Of a stretch of 64,000 nt of DNA, positions 33,685-43,396 are shown piece by piece. Position 1 is the stretch's first letter. Each line of letters starts with the position of its first letter. The position numbers were made by a program, and so were the translations under genes. The DNA comes from Amycolatopsis granulosa. Lineage in GTDB: Bacteria; Actinomycetota; Actinomycetes; Mycobacteriales; Pseudonocardiaceae. The stretch lies in contig NZ_JAANOV010000001.1 in assembly GCF_011758745.1 (NCBI RefSeq), positions 3,410,001-3,474,000 on the forward strand, written 5' to 3'. The notes under the pieces are model-generated. The model was given only the letters and a program-made list of their open reading frames with translations. It was not told the origin of the DNA and did no database searches.

Positions 33685-34788
33685 ATGACCTACCCACCCC
33701 AGCCGGGACAGCCGGAATACGGGCAGCAACCAGATCCGCACGGCCAGCAGCCGGGGGCCCACCCCCAGTCGGGGGACTTTCCGCAGCAGGGTGGGCAGTA
33801 CGGCCAGGAATACCCGGGCCAGCAGCCCTACGGTCAGCCCGAGTACGGCCAGCAGCCCTACGGTCAGCCCGGGTACGGCCAGCAGCCTTACGGTCAGCCC
33901 GGGTACGGGCAGCAGCCGGGCTACGGCCAGCAGTACCCGGGTTACGACCCCAACTACCCGCAGACAGCGCAGTTCGGTTACGGCGCCCCGCCGCCCGGGG
34001 GCGGCGGCAGCAAGAAGGGCGTGTGGATCGGCCTGTCGGTCGGTCTCGTCGTCGTGCTCGCGGCCCTCGGCATCACCGGCTTCTGGGCGCCCGGCTTCTT
34101 CCTCGGTAGCAAGGACGACGGGCCGCAGGCCACCGCGCAGCAGCTGATCGACGGGATCCAGAGGCACGACAAGGCCGCGCTCACGGCGCTGAAGTGCGCG
34201 AACGCGGACAGCGACGTCCAGGACACGATCGACTCGGTCAACGAGGTCGAGAGCGTCCGCATCGGGCAGGTCAAGCAGAACGGCGACAGCGCCACGGTCG
34301 ACTTCACCGGCACCGCTTCGGGTGAGCAGGGCACCGGCACCGCCACCCTCGCGAGGGCCAACGGCAAGTGGTGCTGGAAGAGCGTGCAGACCCAGCGGGT
34401 CAGCAGTTCCTCGACCCGGTCGTCCTCCTCGCGGCCGAGCCGCAGCAGCAGCTCCTCGTCGAGCTCGTCGTCGTCCAGCAGCACCGGGGGCACCGGCGGC
34501 AGCAACGGCAAGGCCATGATCGAGGACTTCCTGGCCAAGATGGCCGCGGGTGACGTGAACGGCGTGAGCGCGCTGGTCTGCACCGACGCGACGCAGGACA
34601 ACAAGGACGACGCGCGGGAGGCGGCCGAGAAGCGCGCCAACGTGCGCCCGACCTACGACAACGCCACCGACACGATGGTGTCCGGCGACCTGAGCGGCAC
34701 CCAGCAGGGTGAGCAGGTGACCGGACTGTTCTTCGCGGAGAACTTCGACGGCGACGGCTTCTGCGTCTCGGTGTTCGGAGTCTTCTAA
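33685..34788 (+). CDS. YGQ-repeat membrane protein with two DUF4878-like extracellular domains
   Basis: A 367-residue protein. Residues 1-108 are a cytoplasmic Gln/Gly/Tyr/Pro-rich tract. A membrane segment follows ([25 protein letters not shown]), then a first small domain ([28 protein letters not shown], ending [14 protein letters not shown]), a linker of about 40 residues that is almost all serine, and a second similar domain ([28 protein letters not shown] to CVSVFGVF). The two domains look like internal duplicates of a DUF4878/NTF2-like fold with paired Cys. Function unknown. ATG 33685 follows AGGAAGGG. Confidence 0.8.
   Translation: MTYPPQPGQPEYGQQPDPHGQQPGAHPQSGDFPQQGGQYGQEYPGQQPYGQPEYGQQPYGQPGYGQQPYGQPGYGQQPGYGQQYPGYDPNYPQTAQFGYGAPPPGGGGSKKGVWIGLSVGLVVVLAALGITGFWAPGFFLGSKDDGPQATAQQLIDGIQRHDKAALTALKCANADSDVQDTIDSVNEVESVRIGQVKQNGDSATVDFTGTASGEQGTGTATLARANGKWCWKSVQTQRVSSSSTRSSSSRPSRSSSSSSSSSSSSSTGGTGGSNGKAMIEDFLAKMAAGDVNGVSALVCTDATQDNKDDAREAAEKRANVRPTYDNATDTMVSGDLSGTQQGEQVTGLFFAENFDGDGFCVSVFGVF
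33811..33918 (+). repeat. 30-bp tandem repeat encoding [11 protein letters not shown]
   Basis: Three in-phase 30-bp units (33811-33840, 33841-33870, 33871-33900) and a partial fourth encode [11 protein letters not shown]. Units 2 and 3 differ at only two bases, which points to recent unit duplication and likely copy-number variation between strains. Confidence 0.85.
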
Positions 34789-35366
34789 CCGCGGGATCGG
34801 CGGCCGGCGCCGGGCAGCCTCGACCGCATGATCAGCGCCGCGACGTAGTACGTGCAGGGCGTCGCGGCGCGGTTGGCGTAGGAGAGGGTGACGTCCGCCG
34901 CGAGGTAGAGCGAGTCACCCTCGCCCAGCTCCAGGGTCTGCTCATCGATCGTGAGGGTGAGCAGGCCCTGCTGCACGTACAGGAACTCGTGCGATCCCGC
35001 GGCGTAGGGCGGGTAGGTGCCGGCCTCGCAACCGGGCGGCAGCGTCGACCGGATCCACTCGAAGTTCACGCCGGGCACGACGGGCGTGAGGATGGTCCGC
35101 TGCCACCCGCCCGGTTCGTCGACCACGTCCTGGTCCGCGGCCCGGCGGACCACCATCCGCACCGGCTCGGTGAGCAGGTCCGTCAGCGGCAGCCCGAGCC
35201 CGTCCGCGATGCGGTCGAGCACCACCACCGTCGGCGCCTTCGCGCCACGCTCCACCGCGGACAACATGCTGACGCTCACCGCGGACCGGTCGGCCAGTGC
35301 CTGCAGGGTCATCCCGCGGTTCGTGCGCGCGGCCTGAACGCGTCGGCCCAGTGCGGCGAGGTCCAT
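34785..35366 (-). CDS. XRE-cupin transcriptional regulator
   Basis: A 193-residue protein with an N-terminal XRE HTH ([41 protein letters not shown]) and a C-terminal cupin ([58 protein letters not shown]). Such regulators sense small metabolites through the cupin and often control a neighbouring transporter or acetyltransferase. It diverges from the GNAT gene with two CTATAG boxes between them; its 3' end overlaps the YGQ gene by 4 nt. Confidence 0.9.
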   Translation of the reverse strand: MDLAALGRRVQAARTNRGMTLQALADRSAVSVSMLSAVERGAKAPTVVVLDRIADGLGLPLTDLLTEPVRMVVRRAADQDVVDEPGGWQRTILTPVVPGVNFEWIRSTLPPGCEAGTYPPYAAGSHEFLYVQQGLLTLTIDEQTLELGEGDSLYLAADVTLSYANRAATPCTYYVAALIMRSRLPGAGRRSRG

Positions 35367-35371
35367 GTATT

Positions 35372-35398
35372 CTATAGTAGTGGCTTCTTCTCCTATAG
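35372..35398. promoter_or_regulatory. Paired CTATAG boxes in the XRE-cupin/GNAT divergent promoter
   Basis: CTATAG occurs at 35372-35377 and 35393-35398, exactly 21 bp (two helical turns) apart. The right copy overlaps a -10 (TATAGT, 35394-35399) 7 nt before GTG 35407. The arrangement suits repression of both genes by a dimeric XRE protein. Confidence 0.5.
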
Positions 35399-35406
35399 TG
35401 AAACCG

Positions 35407-35892
35407 GTGGTGTCGGCCGATCTACCGTCGATCGCCGGGATCTACGCCGGTTACGTGCGCGGCAGCACGGCGACGTTCGAGCTGGAACCCCCGGACCTGG
35501 CCGAATGGACCCGCCGCCGCGCGGCGGTGACGGACGCCGGACTGCCGTTCCTGGCGGCCGAGGTGGACGGCCGCCTCGCCGGGTACGCGTACTGCTCGCC
35601 GTGGAAGCCACGCCCGGCCTACCGGTACACCGCGGAGAACTCGATCTACCTCGCGCCGTGGGCGACCGGCCGTGGTGTGGGCGGCGTGCTGCTGGACGCG
35701 CTTCTGCACAGCTGCCGGGAAGCCGGCCTGCGCGAGGTGATCGCGGTGATCGCCGACCCGGAGCGCAACCCCGCCTCCACCGCACTGCACCGCCGCCGTG
35801 GCTTCGCCGACGCCGGGGTGCTGCGCAACGTCGGCCACAAGCACGACCGCTGGCTGGACACGCTGTTGCTCCAGAAGAGCCTCGCCGGCTAG
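35407..35892 (+). CDS. GNAT N-acetyltransferase (phosphinothricin acetyltransferase-like)
   Basis: A 161-residue GNAT enzyme from GTG 35407. The order of segments is that of PAT-type acetyltransferases: ADLPSIAGIYAGYVRGSTATFELEPPDLAEW, GYAYCSPWKPRPAYRYTAENSIYLAPWATGRGVGGVLLDALL (acetyl-CoA loop GRGVGG) and NPASTALHRRRGFADAGVLRNVGHKHDRWLD. It acetylates the amine of a small molecule, perhaps an amino-acid analogue. The start is chosen by a -10 hexamer 7 nt upstream; earlier in-frame starts (35365, 35398) overlap the divergent regulator's promoter. Confidence 0.85.
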   Translation: MVSADLPSIAGIYAGYVRGSTATFELEPPDLAEWTRRRAAVTDAGLPFLAAEVDGRLAGYAYCSPWKPRPAYRYTAENSIYLAPWATGRGVGGVLLDALLHSCREAGLREVIAVIADPERNPASTALHRRRGFADAGVLRNVGHKHDRWLDTLLLQKSLAG

Positions 35893-35906
35893 CTACAGTT
35901 CGGCCC

Positions 35907-36956
35907 ATGGAAGATCGCCGGGGGCCCTTGCTCGTCACGATCCTGACAGCGGTCGCACTGCTGGCCGGGGTGAGCGGCTGGCTGCTGACCGACCCGGCGA
36001 CCAGCCGGGCGGACGCGTTGCGCACCGGCGGCCTGGCCAGCGGCGCGGTGGTCGCGTTGTACGCGTTGTGGCTCAACGACCGCCGGCGCCGCGTCGAGGA
36101 GCGCCGCCAGGAAACCGAACGCGAGCGGCACGAACTGGAACTGCTCCGCGCGGAACGCGACCGCGAACGCGTGACCGACGAACGCTTCGCGAAGTCGGTC
36201 GAGCTGCTCGGCTCCGACGCCGACCAGGTCCGCGTCGGCGCGATGCACGCGCTCGCCGGGCTCGCCCGTGGCAATCCCGGCTACACCCAGACGGTGCTGG
36301 ACGTGCTCTGCTCCTACCTCCGGCGCCCCTTCCCCCACCCGGCGTACGGGGACGACACCGACGAGGCCGAAGCGAACCGGGAGCACCAGGTGCGGCTGAC
36401 GGCGAAGCGGCTGATCCGGCACCTGCTGCCGCACGTCTCCACCCCGGATGCACCCGTCTACGACCTGGACCTGACCGGTGCCAGGGTGACGCGGCTGAAC
36501 CTGTCCGAACGGGTCGTCGGTCAGGTCCTGCTGGAGCACGCGGAACTCCAGCACGTCACGCAGCTCATGGGCACCCGGTTCCGCCGGCGTGCCTACTTCA
36601 CCGGGGTCCGGCCGGGCGACGGCATGTACCTCACCGGCGCCGAGTTCGACGACACCGCGGTCTTGTCGGAAATGGTCTCCGCGCACGACGTCGTCTTCGA
36701 CGGCGCCCGCTTCCGGGCCGGCCTCAGCCTCGCCGGGGCGCAGGTGGCGGGACGCCTGTCGCTGAGGGACGCGGTGGTGGACGGCGGCTTGTACCTGTCC
36801 GGGGCCCGGTTCACCGGGGACGCCGACCTCCGGTTCGCCCGTGAGCCCGGCACCGTCGACTTCGCCGGTGCCGAGGTCGACCAGGCGCGGGAGGTCCGCC
36901 TTCCCGCGACCTGGTCGCTCGAACCGTCAGCCGGAGGCCGCGCCCGGCTCGGCTGA
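35907..36956 (+). CDS. Membrane-anchored pentapeptide-repeat-like protein
   Basis: A 349-residue protein. Two N-terminal membrane segments (LLVTILTAVALLAGVSGWLL, LASGAVVALYALWL) are followed by a charged coiled coil (RRRRVEERRQETERERHELELLRAERDRERVTDERF), an ARM-like piece (GSDADQVRVGAMHALAGLARGN) and a C-terminal beta-helix of imperfect pentapeptide repeats (YLTGAEFDD, VVFDGARFRAGLSLAGAQV, LYLSGARFTGDADLRFA). A -10 TACAGT lies 7 nt before the ATG, so it is probably leaderless. The family is common in actinobacteria; function unknown. Confidence 0.8.
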   Translation: MEDRRGPLLVTILTAVALLAGVSGWLLTDPATSRADALRTGGLASGAVVALYALWLNDRRRRVEERRQETERERHELELLRAERDRERVTDERFAKSVELLGSDADQVRVGAMHALAGLARGNPGYTQTVLDVLCSYLRRPFPHPAYGDDTDEAEANREHQVRLTAKRLIRHLLPHVSTPDAPVYDLDLTGARVTRLNLSERVVGQVLLEHAELQHVTQLMGTRFRRRAYFTGVRPGDGMYLTGAEFDDTAVLSEMVSAHDVVFDGARFRAGLSLAGAQVAGRLSLRDAVVDGGLYLSGARFTGDADLRFAREPGTVDFAGAEVDQAREVRLPATWSLEPSAGGRARLG

Positions 36957-36959
36957 ACC

Positions 36960-39257
36960 TCAGCCGAACAGCTTCGGCAGCGTGCCCTCGAACGCCTCAC
37001 GCAGCTCTTCGAAGCCGAAGGTCGCCACGCCCTGGATCTCCAGGCCGCCCGCCTCCGGGTCCACCACGCCGGCCTTGCGCCACGGCAGCCCGCGCGCGGT
37101 GCACATCTCGGTGAACCGCAGCTCCTCGGTGCGCGGCACCGCGACCAGCACGCGCCCGGTCGATTCCGAGAACAGCTGCACGAACGGGTCGGCGTCCTCG
37201 TCCAGCAGGGCCCGCGCACCGCACTGGCCCACCAGCACCATCTCCACCAGCGCCTGCGCCAGACCACCGTCGGAGAGGTCGTGCGCGGCCGAGATCATCC
37301 CGTCCCGCGAACCGGCGACCAGGATCTCCGCCAGCAGCCGCTCGCGGTCCAGGTCGACCTTCGGCGGCAGACCACCCAGGTGGCCGTGGATGACGTGCGC
37401 CCACGCCGAACCACCGAACTCGTCGTGCGTCTCGCCCAGCAGCAGCAGCGTCTCACCGGCCTCGGCGCCGATCCCGGTGGGAATGCGCCGCCGCACGTCG
37501 TCGATCACGCCGAGCACGCCGACGACCGGCGTCGGGAGGATCGCGGTGTCCCCGGTCTGGTTGTAGAAACTCACGTTCCCGCCGGTCACCGGGACGCCCA
37601 GCCGCGCGCACCCGTCGGCGATGCCGTGCACGGCCTGCTCGAACTGCCACATCACGCCCGGGTCGGTCGGCGCGCCGAAGTTCAGGCAATCCGTCACGGC
37701 CAGCGGGGTGGCGCCCGTGGTCGCCACGTTGCGGTACGCCTCCGCGAGCGCGATCTGCGCGCCGGCGTACGGGTCGAGGTAGACGAACCGGCTGTTGCAG
37801 TCGGTCGAGACGGCCACGCCGCGGCCGGTCTCCTCGTCGATCCGGATCATGCCGCCGTCGGACGGCTGCGCCAGCACGGTGTTGCCGCGCACGTACCGGT
37901 CGTACTGGTCGGTGACCCAGTTCTTCGACGCCTGGTTCGGCGACGACACGACCTGCAGCAGCGTCTCCCGGAGCTCGTCCGGAGTGGACGGACGGTGCAG
38001 CTTGTCCGGGGTGTCCGCCTGCACCGAGTCCTGAGTGGAGGGACGGGCGACGGGCCGGTCGTACACCGGCCCCTGGTGCGCCACGGTGCGCGGCGGCACG
38101 TCCACCACGGTCTCGCCGTGCCACGTCACCACCAGGTGCTCGCCGTCGGTGACCTCGCCGATCACCGTGGCGATCACGTCCCACTTCGCGCACACCGCGA
38201 GGAACTCGTCCACCTTGGACGGCTCGACCACCGCGCACATCCGCTCCTGCGACTCGCTGGAGAGGATCTCCGCCGGGGTCATCCCCTCGGCGCGCAGCGG
38301 CACCTGGTCCAGCTCGATCCGCATCCCGCCGTCACCGGCCGCGGCCAGCTCGGACGTCGCGCAGGACAGCCCGGCGCCGCCCAGGTCCTGGATACCCACG
38401 ACCAGCTTCTCGGCGAACAGCTCCAGGCAGCACTCGATGAGCACCTTCTCGGTGAACGGGTCACCCACCTGGACGCTCGGGAGCTTCTTGCGCCCGCCCG
38501 TCGCGGATCCGGTCCCGTCGTCGGTGAAGACGTCACTGGCCAGCACCGACACGCCGCCGATGCCGTCCAGGCCGGTTCGCGCCCCGAACAGGATGATCTT
38601 GTTGCCGGTGCCCGACGCGAACGCCAGGTGCAGGTCCTCGACCCGCATCGCACCCACGCACAGCGCGTTGACCAGCGGGTTACCCGCGTAGCTGGCGTCG
38701 AACGCGACCTCGCCGCCGATGTTCGGCAGGCCGAGGCAGTTGCCGTACCCGGCGACGCCGGCGACCACACCCGGCAGCACGCGGCGGGTGTCCGGCGCGT
38801 CGGCCGGGCCGAAGCGCAGCGAATCGGCCACCGCCAGCGGCCGCGCGCCCATCGCGAGGATGTCCCGCACGATGCCGCCGACACCCGTCGCGGCACCCTG
38901 ATAGGGCTCCACATAGGACGGATGGTTGTGGCTCTCCACCTTGAACGTGACCGCCCAGCCGTCACCGATGTCGACCACACCGGCGTTCTCGCCGATGCCC
39001 GCGAGCATCTTCGACCGCATCTCCTCGGTGGTGGTCTCGCCGAAGTAACGCAGGTGCTTCTTCGACGACTTGTACGAGCAGTGCTCGCTCCACATCACCG
39101 AGTACATGGCCAGTTCGGCGTCCGTCGGGCGCCTGCCCAGGATCTCGCGGATGCGCGCGTACTCGTCGTCGGCGAGCCCGAGCTCGCGGTAGGGCTGGGG
39201 CAGGTCCGGCGTTTCCGCGGCCCGCTCGGTCGTGTCGATGGCCAGGGTGTCGGTCAC
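36960..39257 (-). CDS. purL: Phosphoribosylformylglycinamidine synthase subunit PurL
   Basis: A 765-residue small-type FGAM synthase II. It shows the N-terminal linker [43 protein letters not shown] with the catalytic His, ATP-site segments [27 protein letters not shown] and [18 protein letters not shown], and a second half with [11 protein letters not shown] and [19 protein letters not shown]. It needs PurQ and PurS (42725-43629) for activity. A -10 (TACCCT, minus strand 39270-39265) is 7 nt before GTG 39257, so the mRNA is leaderless. Confidence 0.97.
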   Translation of the reverse strand: MTDTLAIDTTERAAETPDLPQPYRELGLADDEYARIREILGRRPTDAELAMYSVMWSEHCSYKSSKKHLRYFGETTTEEMRSKMLAGIGENAGVVDIGDGWAVTFKVESHNHPSYVEPYQGAATGVGGIVRDILAMGARPLAVADSLRFGPADAPDTRRVLPGVVAGVAGYGNCLGLPNIGGEVAFDASYAGNPLVNALCVGAMRVEDLHLAFASGTGNKIILFGARTGLDGIGGVSVLASDVFTDDGTGSATGGRKKLPSVQVGDPFTEKVLIECCLELFAEKLVVGIQDLGGAGLSCATSELAAAGDGGMRIELDQVPLRAEGMTPAEILSSESQERMCAVVEPSKVDEFLAVCAKWDVIATVIGEVTDGEHLVVTWHGETVVDVPPRTVAHQGPVYDRPVARPSTQDSVQADTPDKLHRPSTPDELRETLLQVVSSPNQASKNWVTDQYDRYVRGNTVLAQPSDGGMIRIDEETGRGVAVSTDCNSRFVYLDPYAGAQIALAEAYRNVATTGATPLAVTDCLNFGAPTDPGVMWQFEQAVHGIADGCARLGVPVTGGNVSFYNQTGDTAILPTPVVGVLGVIDDVRRRIPTGIGAEAGETLLLLGETHDEFGGSAWAHVIHGHLGGLPPKVDLDRERLLAEILVAGSRDGMISAAHDLSDGGLAQALVEMVLVGQCGARALLDEDADPFVQLFSESTGRVLVAVPRTEELRFTEMCTARGLPWRKAGVVDPEAGGLEIQGVATFGFEELREAFEGTLPKLFG

Positions 39258-39338
39258 GGGTCCCAGGGTACTTGCAGCGCTCTGACCGGCCGAAAATCGG
39301 TGGCGTCAGGTGAGCTGGCGCACTTACGCTCCGTTGTC

Positions 39339-40919
39339 ATGCGCCTCCCGTCCCGGCTCACGCCGCTGCGATTCCTGTGCGCGCTCCTGCGGGCACGGCC
39401 CTGGCTCGCCGTGTCCGCGTGCGTGCTGGGCGCCCTGTGGCTGCTGCCGGCCGCGCTGCTGCCGCTCGTGATCGGCGCGGTGGTCGAGGACATCCGCGCG
39501 GGCGAGGACCTGCTCGGCGGTGCCGGGCTGGTCGTGCTGCTCGGCGTGGCGCAGGCGGTGTGCGGCGGCGCGCTGGTTCTCGCGGTGCACACCATGTGGA
39601 TCCACGGTGCGGCGGCGACGCAGCAGGTGGTCGTCGAGCACACCGCCCGGCTGGGTGCGTCGCTGCGGCCGCAGGCCGAGACCGGTGACGTGATGGCGCT
39701 GTCGTCGTCGGACATCAACCAGATCGGCAACCTGTTCGAGGTGGCCGGCCGGTTGTTCGGCTCGGTGGTGGCCTTCCTCACCGTCAGCCTGGTCCTGATC
39801 AGGATGTCGCCGCTGCTGGGCACGATCGCGCTGGTCGGTGTTCCGCTCGCGACGCTGAGCATGGGCAAGCTGGTCGCGCCGCTGCAGCGCCGCAAGGGCG
39901 CGCAGCGCGAGGAGCTGTCCAGCGTGAACGCGGTGGCCGCGGACATCGTGTCCGGCCTGCGGATCCTCCGCGGGGTGGGCGGCGAACAGCAGTTCCTCGG
40001 CCGGTTCCGCGACGCGAGCCAGCGGGTCCGGTGGGCCGGCGTCGAAGTGGCGCGCGGCGAGTCGTGGCTGGCCGGCGCCGAGGTGCTGCTGCCCGGCCTG
40101 GTCACGGTGGCGATCACCTGGCTGGGTGCGCGGTTCGTCGCGGCCGGGACGATCACCGTGGGCCAGCTGGTGACGTTCTACACGTCGGCCGCGTTCCTCG
40201 TGGTGCCGGTGGCCACCGCGACGGAGTTCACCGCCGCGTTCTCCTCGGCGACGGTGGCGGCGAAGAAGGTCTGCGCCGTGCTCCGGCTGCGGCCGCTGCT
40301 GTCCGAGCCGGACGAGCCGGTCGCGCTGCCCGACGGCCCGCTGGAGCTGCACGACACCCGATCCGGGTTCACCGCGGTCGCCGGCAAGCTGACCGTGGTG
40401 GACGCGGGTCCGGAGGCCGAGTCGATGGCCGCCCGACTGGCCCGGTTCACCGACCCCGAGCCGGGCGAGCGGGTGCTGGTCTCCGGCGTGCCCGCCGACC
40501 GCGCCGCGCTCGCCGAACTGCGGTCCCGGGTGGTCTACGCACACAACCAGGACCTGTGGTTCTCGGGCGTCCTGCGTGAGCAGATCGTGCCGGCCGAGCG
40601 CGCGGAGGTCGCGCTGCGGGCCGCTGACGCGCACGACATCGTCGAGGGCCTGCCCGCCGGGCTGGACGAGCTGATCGGCGAACGTGGCCGCGAGGTGTCC
40701 GGCGGGCAGCGGCAGCGGCTGAACCTGGCCCGCGCGCTCGCCCTGAACGCCGACACCCTGCTGCTCGACGAACCGACGTCCGCCGTCGACGCGCACACCG
40801 AGGCCCGCATCACCGAACGGGTCACCGAGCTGCGCCGCGGCCGCACGACCGTCGTGTTCACGGAAAGTCCACTGTGGAAAGCGGTGGCGGACGAGGTGGT
40901 CACATGCGCGCGAAGCTAG
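39339..40919 (+). CDS. ABC exporter half-transporter with degenerate Walker A (subunit 1)
   Basis: A 526-residue TMD-NBD half transporter. Six membrane helices are followed by an NBD in which the Walker A P-loop is replaced by KLTVVDAGPEAESMAARL, with no GxxGxGKS. The signature VSGGQRQRLNLARAL and Walker B TLLLDEPTSAVD are intact, but the switch His is lost (TTVVFTESPLWKA). It therefore cannot hold ATP normally at its own site but offers a good signature to its partner. A -10 TACGCT lies 8 nt before ATG 39339. It overlaps the partner gene by 16 nt. Substrate unknown. Confidence 0.9.
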   Translation: MRLPSRLTPLRFLCALLRARPWLAVSACVLGALWLLPAALLPLVIGAVVEDIRAGEDLLGGAGLVVLLGVAQAVCGGALVLAVHTMWIHGAAATQQVVVEHTARLGASLRPQAETGDVMALSSSDINQIGNLFEVAGRLFGSVVAFLTVSLVLIRMSPLLGTIALVGVPLATLSMGKLVAPLQRRKGAQREELSSVNAVAADIVSGLRILRGVGGEQQFLGRFRDASQRVRWAGVEVARGESWLAGAEVLLPGLVTVAITWLGARFVAAGTITVGQLVTFYTSAAFLVVPVATATEFTAAFSSATVAAKKVCAVLRLRPLLSEPDEPVALPDGPLELHDTRSGFTAVAGKLTVVDAGPEAESMAARLARFTDPEPGERVLVSGVPADRAALAELRSRVVYAHNQDLWFSGVLREQIVPAERAEVALRAADAHDIVEGLPAGLDELIGERGREVSGGQRQRLNLARALALNADTLLLDEPTSAVDAHTEARITERVTELRRGRTTVVFTESPLWKAVADEVVTCARS

Positions 40920-42631
40920 CCCTCGCGACCGCCGCCGAGGCCCGCCGGTGGGCGCGGAACCTGCTGCGTACCAACCGCCGCGACTTCGGGCTCGCGGTCG
41001 GGCTGTTCGGCCTGGCCACGGTCGCCGGGCTGGCCGGCCCGCAGATCCTCGGGCACCTGGTCGACCTCGCCGCGTCCGGGGGCGGCCCGATCGACCTGCT
41101 GGCGCTGGCGTTCGTGGTGGTCCTCGTGGCGCAGGCGGTGCTCAAGCGGCTCGCCCGGTTCCGCGCCGGCATCCTCGGCGAGCGGGTGCTGGCCGAGACG
41201 CGCGAAGGGTTCGTCGAGCGCGCGCTGCGGCTGCCGCTGAGCACGGTCGAGGCGGCCGGCACCGGTGACCTGATCAGCCGCGCGACCACCGACGCCGACC
41301 GGATCGACTTCTCGGTGCGCAACGCGATCCCGCAGATCTCGATCTCGCTGATCACGATCATGGTGACGGTCGCGGGCATGATCGTCACCTCGCCGTTGCT
41401 GTCGCTCGGGCTGCTGGTGTCGGTGCCGATCCTGGTGCTGACCCTGCGGTGGTACCTCCGGCGGGCGCCCCGGATCGTCGAAACGATGCTCGACCAGTGG
41501 TCGCAGGTGCAGTCGAGCCTGCACGAGACCACCGAGGGTGCGCGCACGGCCGAGGCGCTCGGCCTGACCGGGCGGCGGATCGAACTCGGGCACCGCGCGC
41601 TCGCCGGGGCGGTGCGCGGCGAGCAGCGCCTGCGTGACGTCACCGTGCGCTGGATCCCGTGGCTGCAGATCACGCAGGTCGTGCCGGTCGCCGCGGTGCT
41701 GCTGCTCGGCGGCTGGGCCTACGGCGAGGGGCTGGCCGGGCTGGGCACGATCACCACGATGGTGGTCTACGTGCAGGCGCTGGCCGGGCCGATCGAAGAG
41801 GCCATGTGGTGGGTCGAGGACCTGCAGGTCTCCGGCACCGCGCTGCGCCGCGTCCTCGGCGTGCGCGGCGAGGCGGTGCGGGCCGGCGGTCCGCGTCCGC
41901 GCGGCCAGGAGATCGTGGTGCGGGACGTGCACTACGGCTACTCGGCCGGGCGCGAGGTGCTGCACGGGATCGACCTGCGGGTGCCGCCCGGCGAGCGGCT
42001 GGCGATCGTCGGCCCGTCCGGCGCGGGCAAGTCGACGCTCGGCCGCTTGCTGGCCGGGGTCGCGGCACCCACTTCCGGTTCGGTGACGATCGGCGGGGCG
42101 GAGGTGTCCGAGCTGGCCGAGGACGTGCTGCGCGGCGAGGTGCTGCTGCTCACCCAGGAGCACCACGTGTTCTCCGGCACGCTGCGGGAGAACCTGACGC
42201 TGCCGGCGGGGTCCTGGCCGGACGCGGAGCTGGTGCGGGCGCTGACGGCGGTCGGGCTGGGCGAATGGTTCGCCGGGCTGCCGGACGGCCTGGGGACCCG
42301 GCTCGGCTCCGGCGCGCTGCCGGTGCCGGCGGCGACCGCGCAGCAGCTCGCGCTGGCGCGCGTGGTGCTGGCCGATCCGCACACGGTGGTGCTCGACGAG
42401 GCGACCTCGCTGCTCGACACGTCGTCGGCGCGGCACCTGGAGCGGTCGTTGAGCGGAGTGCTGGAGGGCCGGACGGTGATCGCGATCGCGCACCGGCTGC
42501 ACACGGCGGCGGCCGCCGACCGGGTCGCCGTGCTCGAGGGTGGCCGGATCACCGAACTCGGCACCCACCCCGAACTGCTCGCCGCCGACGGGCCGTACGC
42601 CCGCCTGGTGTCCGCCGCCCACGTCGGCTGA
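40904..42631 (+). CDS. ABC exporter half-transporter with degenerate signature (subunit 2)
   Basis: A 575-residue TMD-NBD half transporter. The NBD has Walker A GPSGAGKST, Walker B TVVLDEATSLLD and the switch His in IAIAHRL. The ABC signature LSGGQ is gone (ALPVPAATAQQLALARVVL). The defects are the mirror image of subunit 1, so the heterodimer has one complete ATP site (Walker A of this subunit, signature of the other) and one wholly dead site. ATG 40904 lies inside the end of the first gene. Probably an efflux pump; the substrate cannot be named. Confidence 0.9.
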   Translation: MRAKLALATAAEARRWARNLLRTNRRDFGLAVGLFGLATVAGLAGPQILGHLVDLAASGGGPIDLLALAFVVVLVAQAVLKRLARFRAGILGERVLAETREGFVERALRLPLSTVEAAGTGDLISRATTDADRIDFSVRNAIPQISISLITIMVTVAGMIVTSPLLSLGLLVSVPILVLTLRWYLRRAPRIVETMLDQWSQVQSSLHETTEGARTAEALGLTGRRIELGHRALAGAVRGEQRLRDVTVRWIPWLQITQVVPVAAVLLLGGWAYGEGLAGLGTITTMVVYVQALAGPIEEAMWWVEDLQVSGTALRRVLGVRGEAVRAGGPRPRGQEIVVRDVHYGYSAGREVLHGIDLRVPPGERLAIVGPSGAGKSTLGRLLAGVAAPTSGSVTIGGAEVSELAEDVLRGEVLLLTQEHHVFSGTLRENLTLPAGSWPDAELVRALTAVGLGEWFAGLPDGLGTRLGSGALPVPAATAQQLALARVVLADPHTVVLDEATSLLDTSSARHLERSLSGVLEGRTVIAIAHRLHTAAAADRVAVLEGGRITELGTHPELLAADGPYARLVSAAHVG

Positions 42632-42654
42632 GCTGACACCCCCCGCCCCCAGGC

Positions 42655-42697
42655 GCCAACACACCGCGCGCAGCACTGGTGCGGGTGGCGTGTTGGC
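42655..42697. terminator. Bidirectional terminator between the ABC exporter and purQ
   Basis: GCCAACACACC (42655-42665) pairs with GGCGTGTTGGC (42687-42697), 11 bp with one mismatch. The loop can form a further small stem. It lies between convergent stops. Confidence 0.7.
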
Positions 42698-42724
42698 CGG
42701 TTGGGGTGGGGCGGGGGTGCTGGG

Positions 42725-43396
42725 TCAGGCGCTGACCAGGCTGTCCACGACGCTCAGGAACACGCCGAGGCCGTCGTCACTGGGGCCGGTGAGCGCATCG
42801 ATAGCGTGCTCGGGGTGCGGCATCAGCCCGACGACGCGGCCGTTGGCGCTGCAGATGCCGGCGATGTCGTCACGCGAGCCGTTCGGGTTCTCGCCCACGT
42901 AGCGGAACACCACACGGCCCTCGCCCTCGAGCTCGTCCAATGTGGACTGCTCCGCGACGTAGCCACCCTCGCCGGACTTCAGCGGCACCAGCACCTCGGC
43001 GCCGGCCTCGTAGCGGGTCGTCCACGCCGTCGTGTTGTTCTCCACCCGCAGCCACTGGTCCTGGCACACGAAGTGCAGCTTCTTGTTCCGCACCAGCGCA
43101 CCCGGCAGCAGCCCGGCCTCGCACAGGATCTGGAAGCCGTTGCAGATGCCCAGCACCGGCATGCCGCCCTTGGCCGCGTCGATGACCGACGACATGACCG
43201 GGGCGAAGCGGGCGATCGCGCCGCAGCGCAGGTAGTCGCCGTAGGAGAACCCGCCGGGCACGATCACGGCGTCCACACCGTGCAGGTCTTCGTCGGCGTG
43301 CCACAGGTTCACGGCCTCCGCGTCGGCGTAGCGGGCGGCGCGGGCCGCGTCCACGTCGTCGAGCGTGCCGGGGAAGGTGATGACCCCGATCTTCAC
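42725..43396 (-). CDS. purQ: Phosphoribosylformylglycinamidine synthase glutaminase PurQ
   Basis: A 223-residue class I glutamine amidotransferase. The nucleophile Cys is in [10 protein letters not shown], the His/Glu pair is in MPHPEHAID, and [19 protein letters not shown] is characteristic of PurQ. It feeds ammonia to PurL. GTG 43396 ([14 protein letters not shown]) has GGAGG 5 nt upstream and overlaps the purS stop by 4 nt. The order purS-purQ with purL apart matches the small-PurL, three-subunit enzyme. Confidence 0.96.
   Translation of the reverse strand: MKIGVITFPGTLDDVDAARAARYADAEAVNLWHADEDLHGVDAVIVPGGFSYGDYLRCGAIARFAPVMSSVIDAAKGGMPVLGICNGFQILCEAGLLPGALVRNKKLHFVCQDQWLRVENNTTAWTTRYEAGAEVLVPLKSGEGGYVAEQSTLDELEGEGRVVFRYVGENPNGSRDDIAGICSANGRVVGLMPHPEHAIDALTGPSDDGLGVFLSVVDSLVSA

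Noticed and set aside
37281..39338. Very long open frame antisense to purL running into the ABC gene
   Set aside because: GC-rich codon usage leaves the opposite frames open; the purL reading has all family motifs, and the antisense translation is low-complexity His/Arg/Asp-rich sequence.
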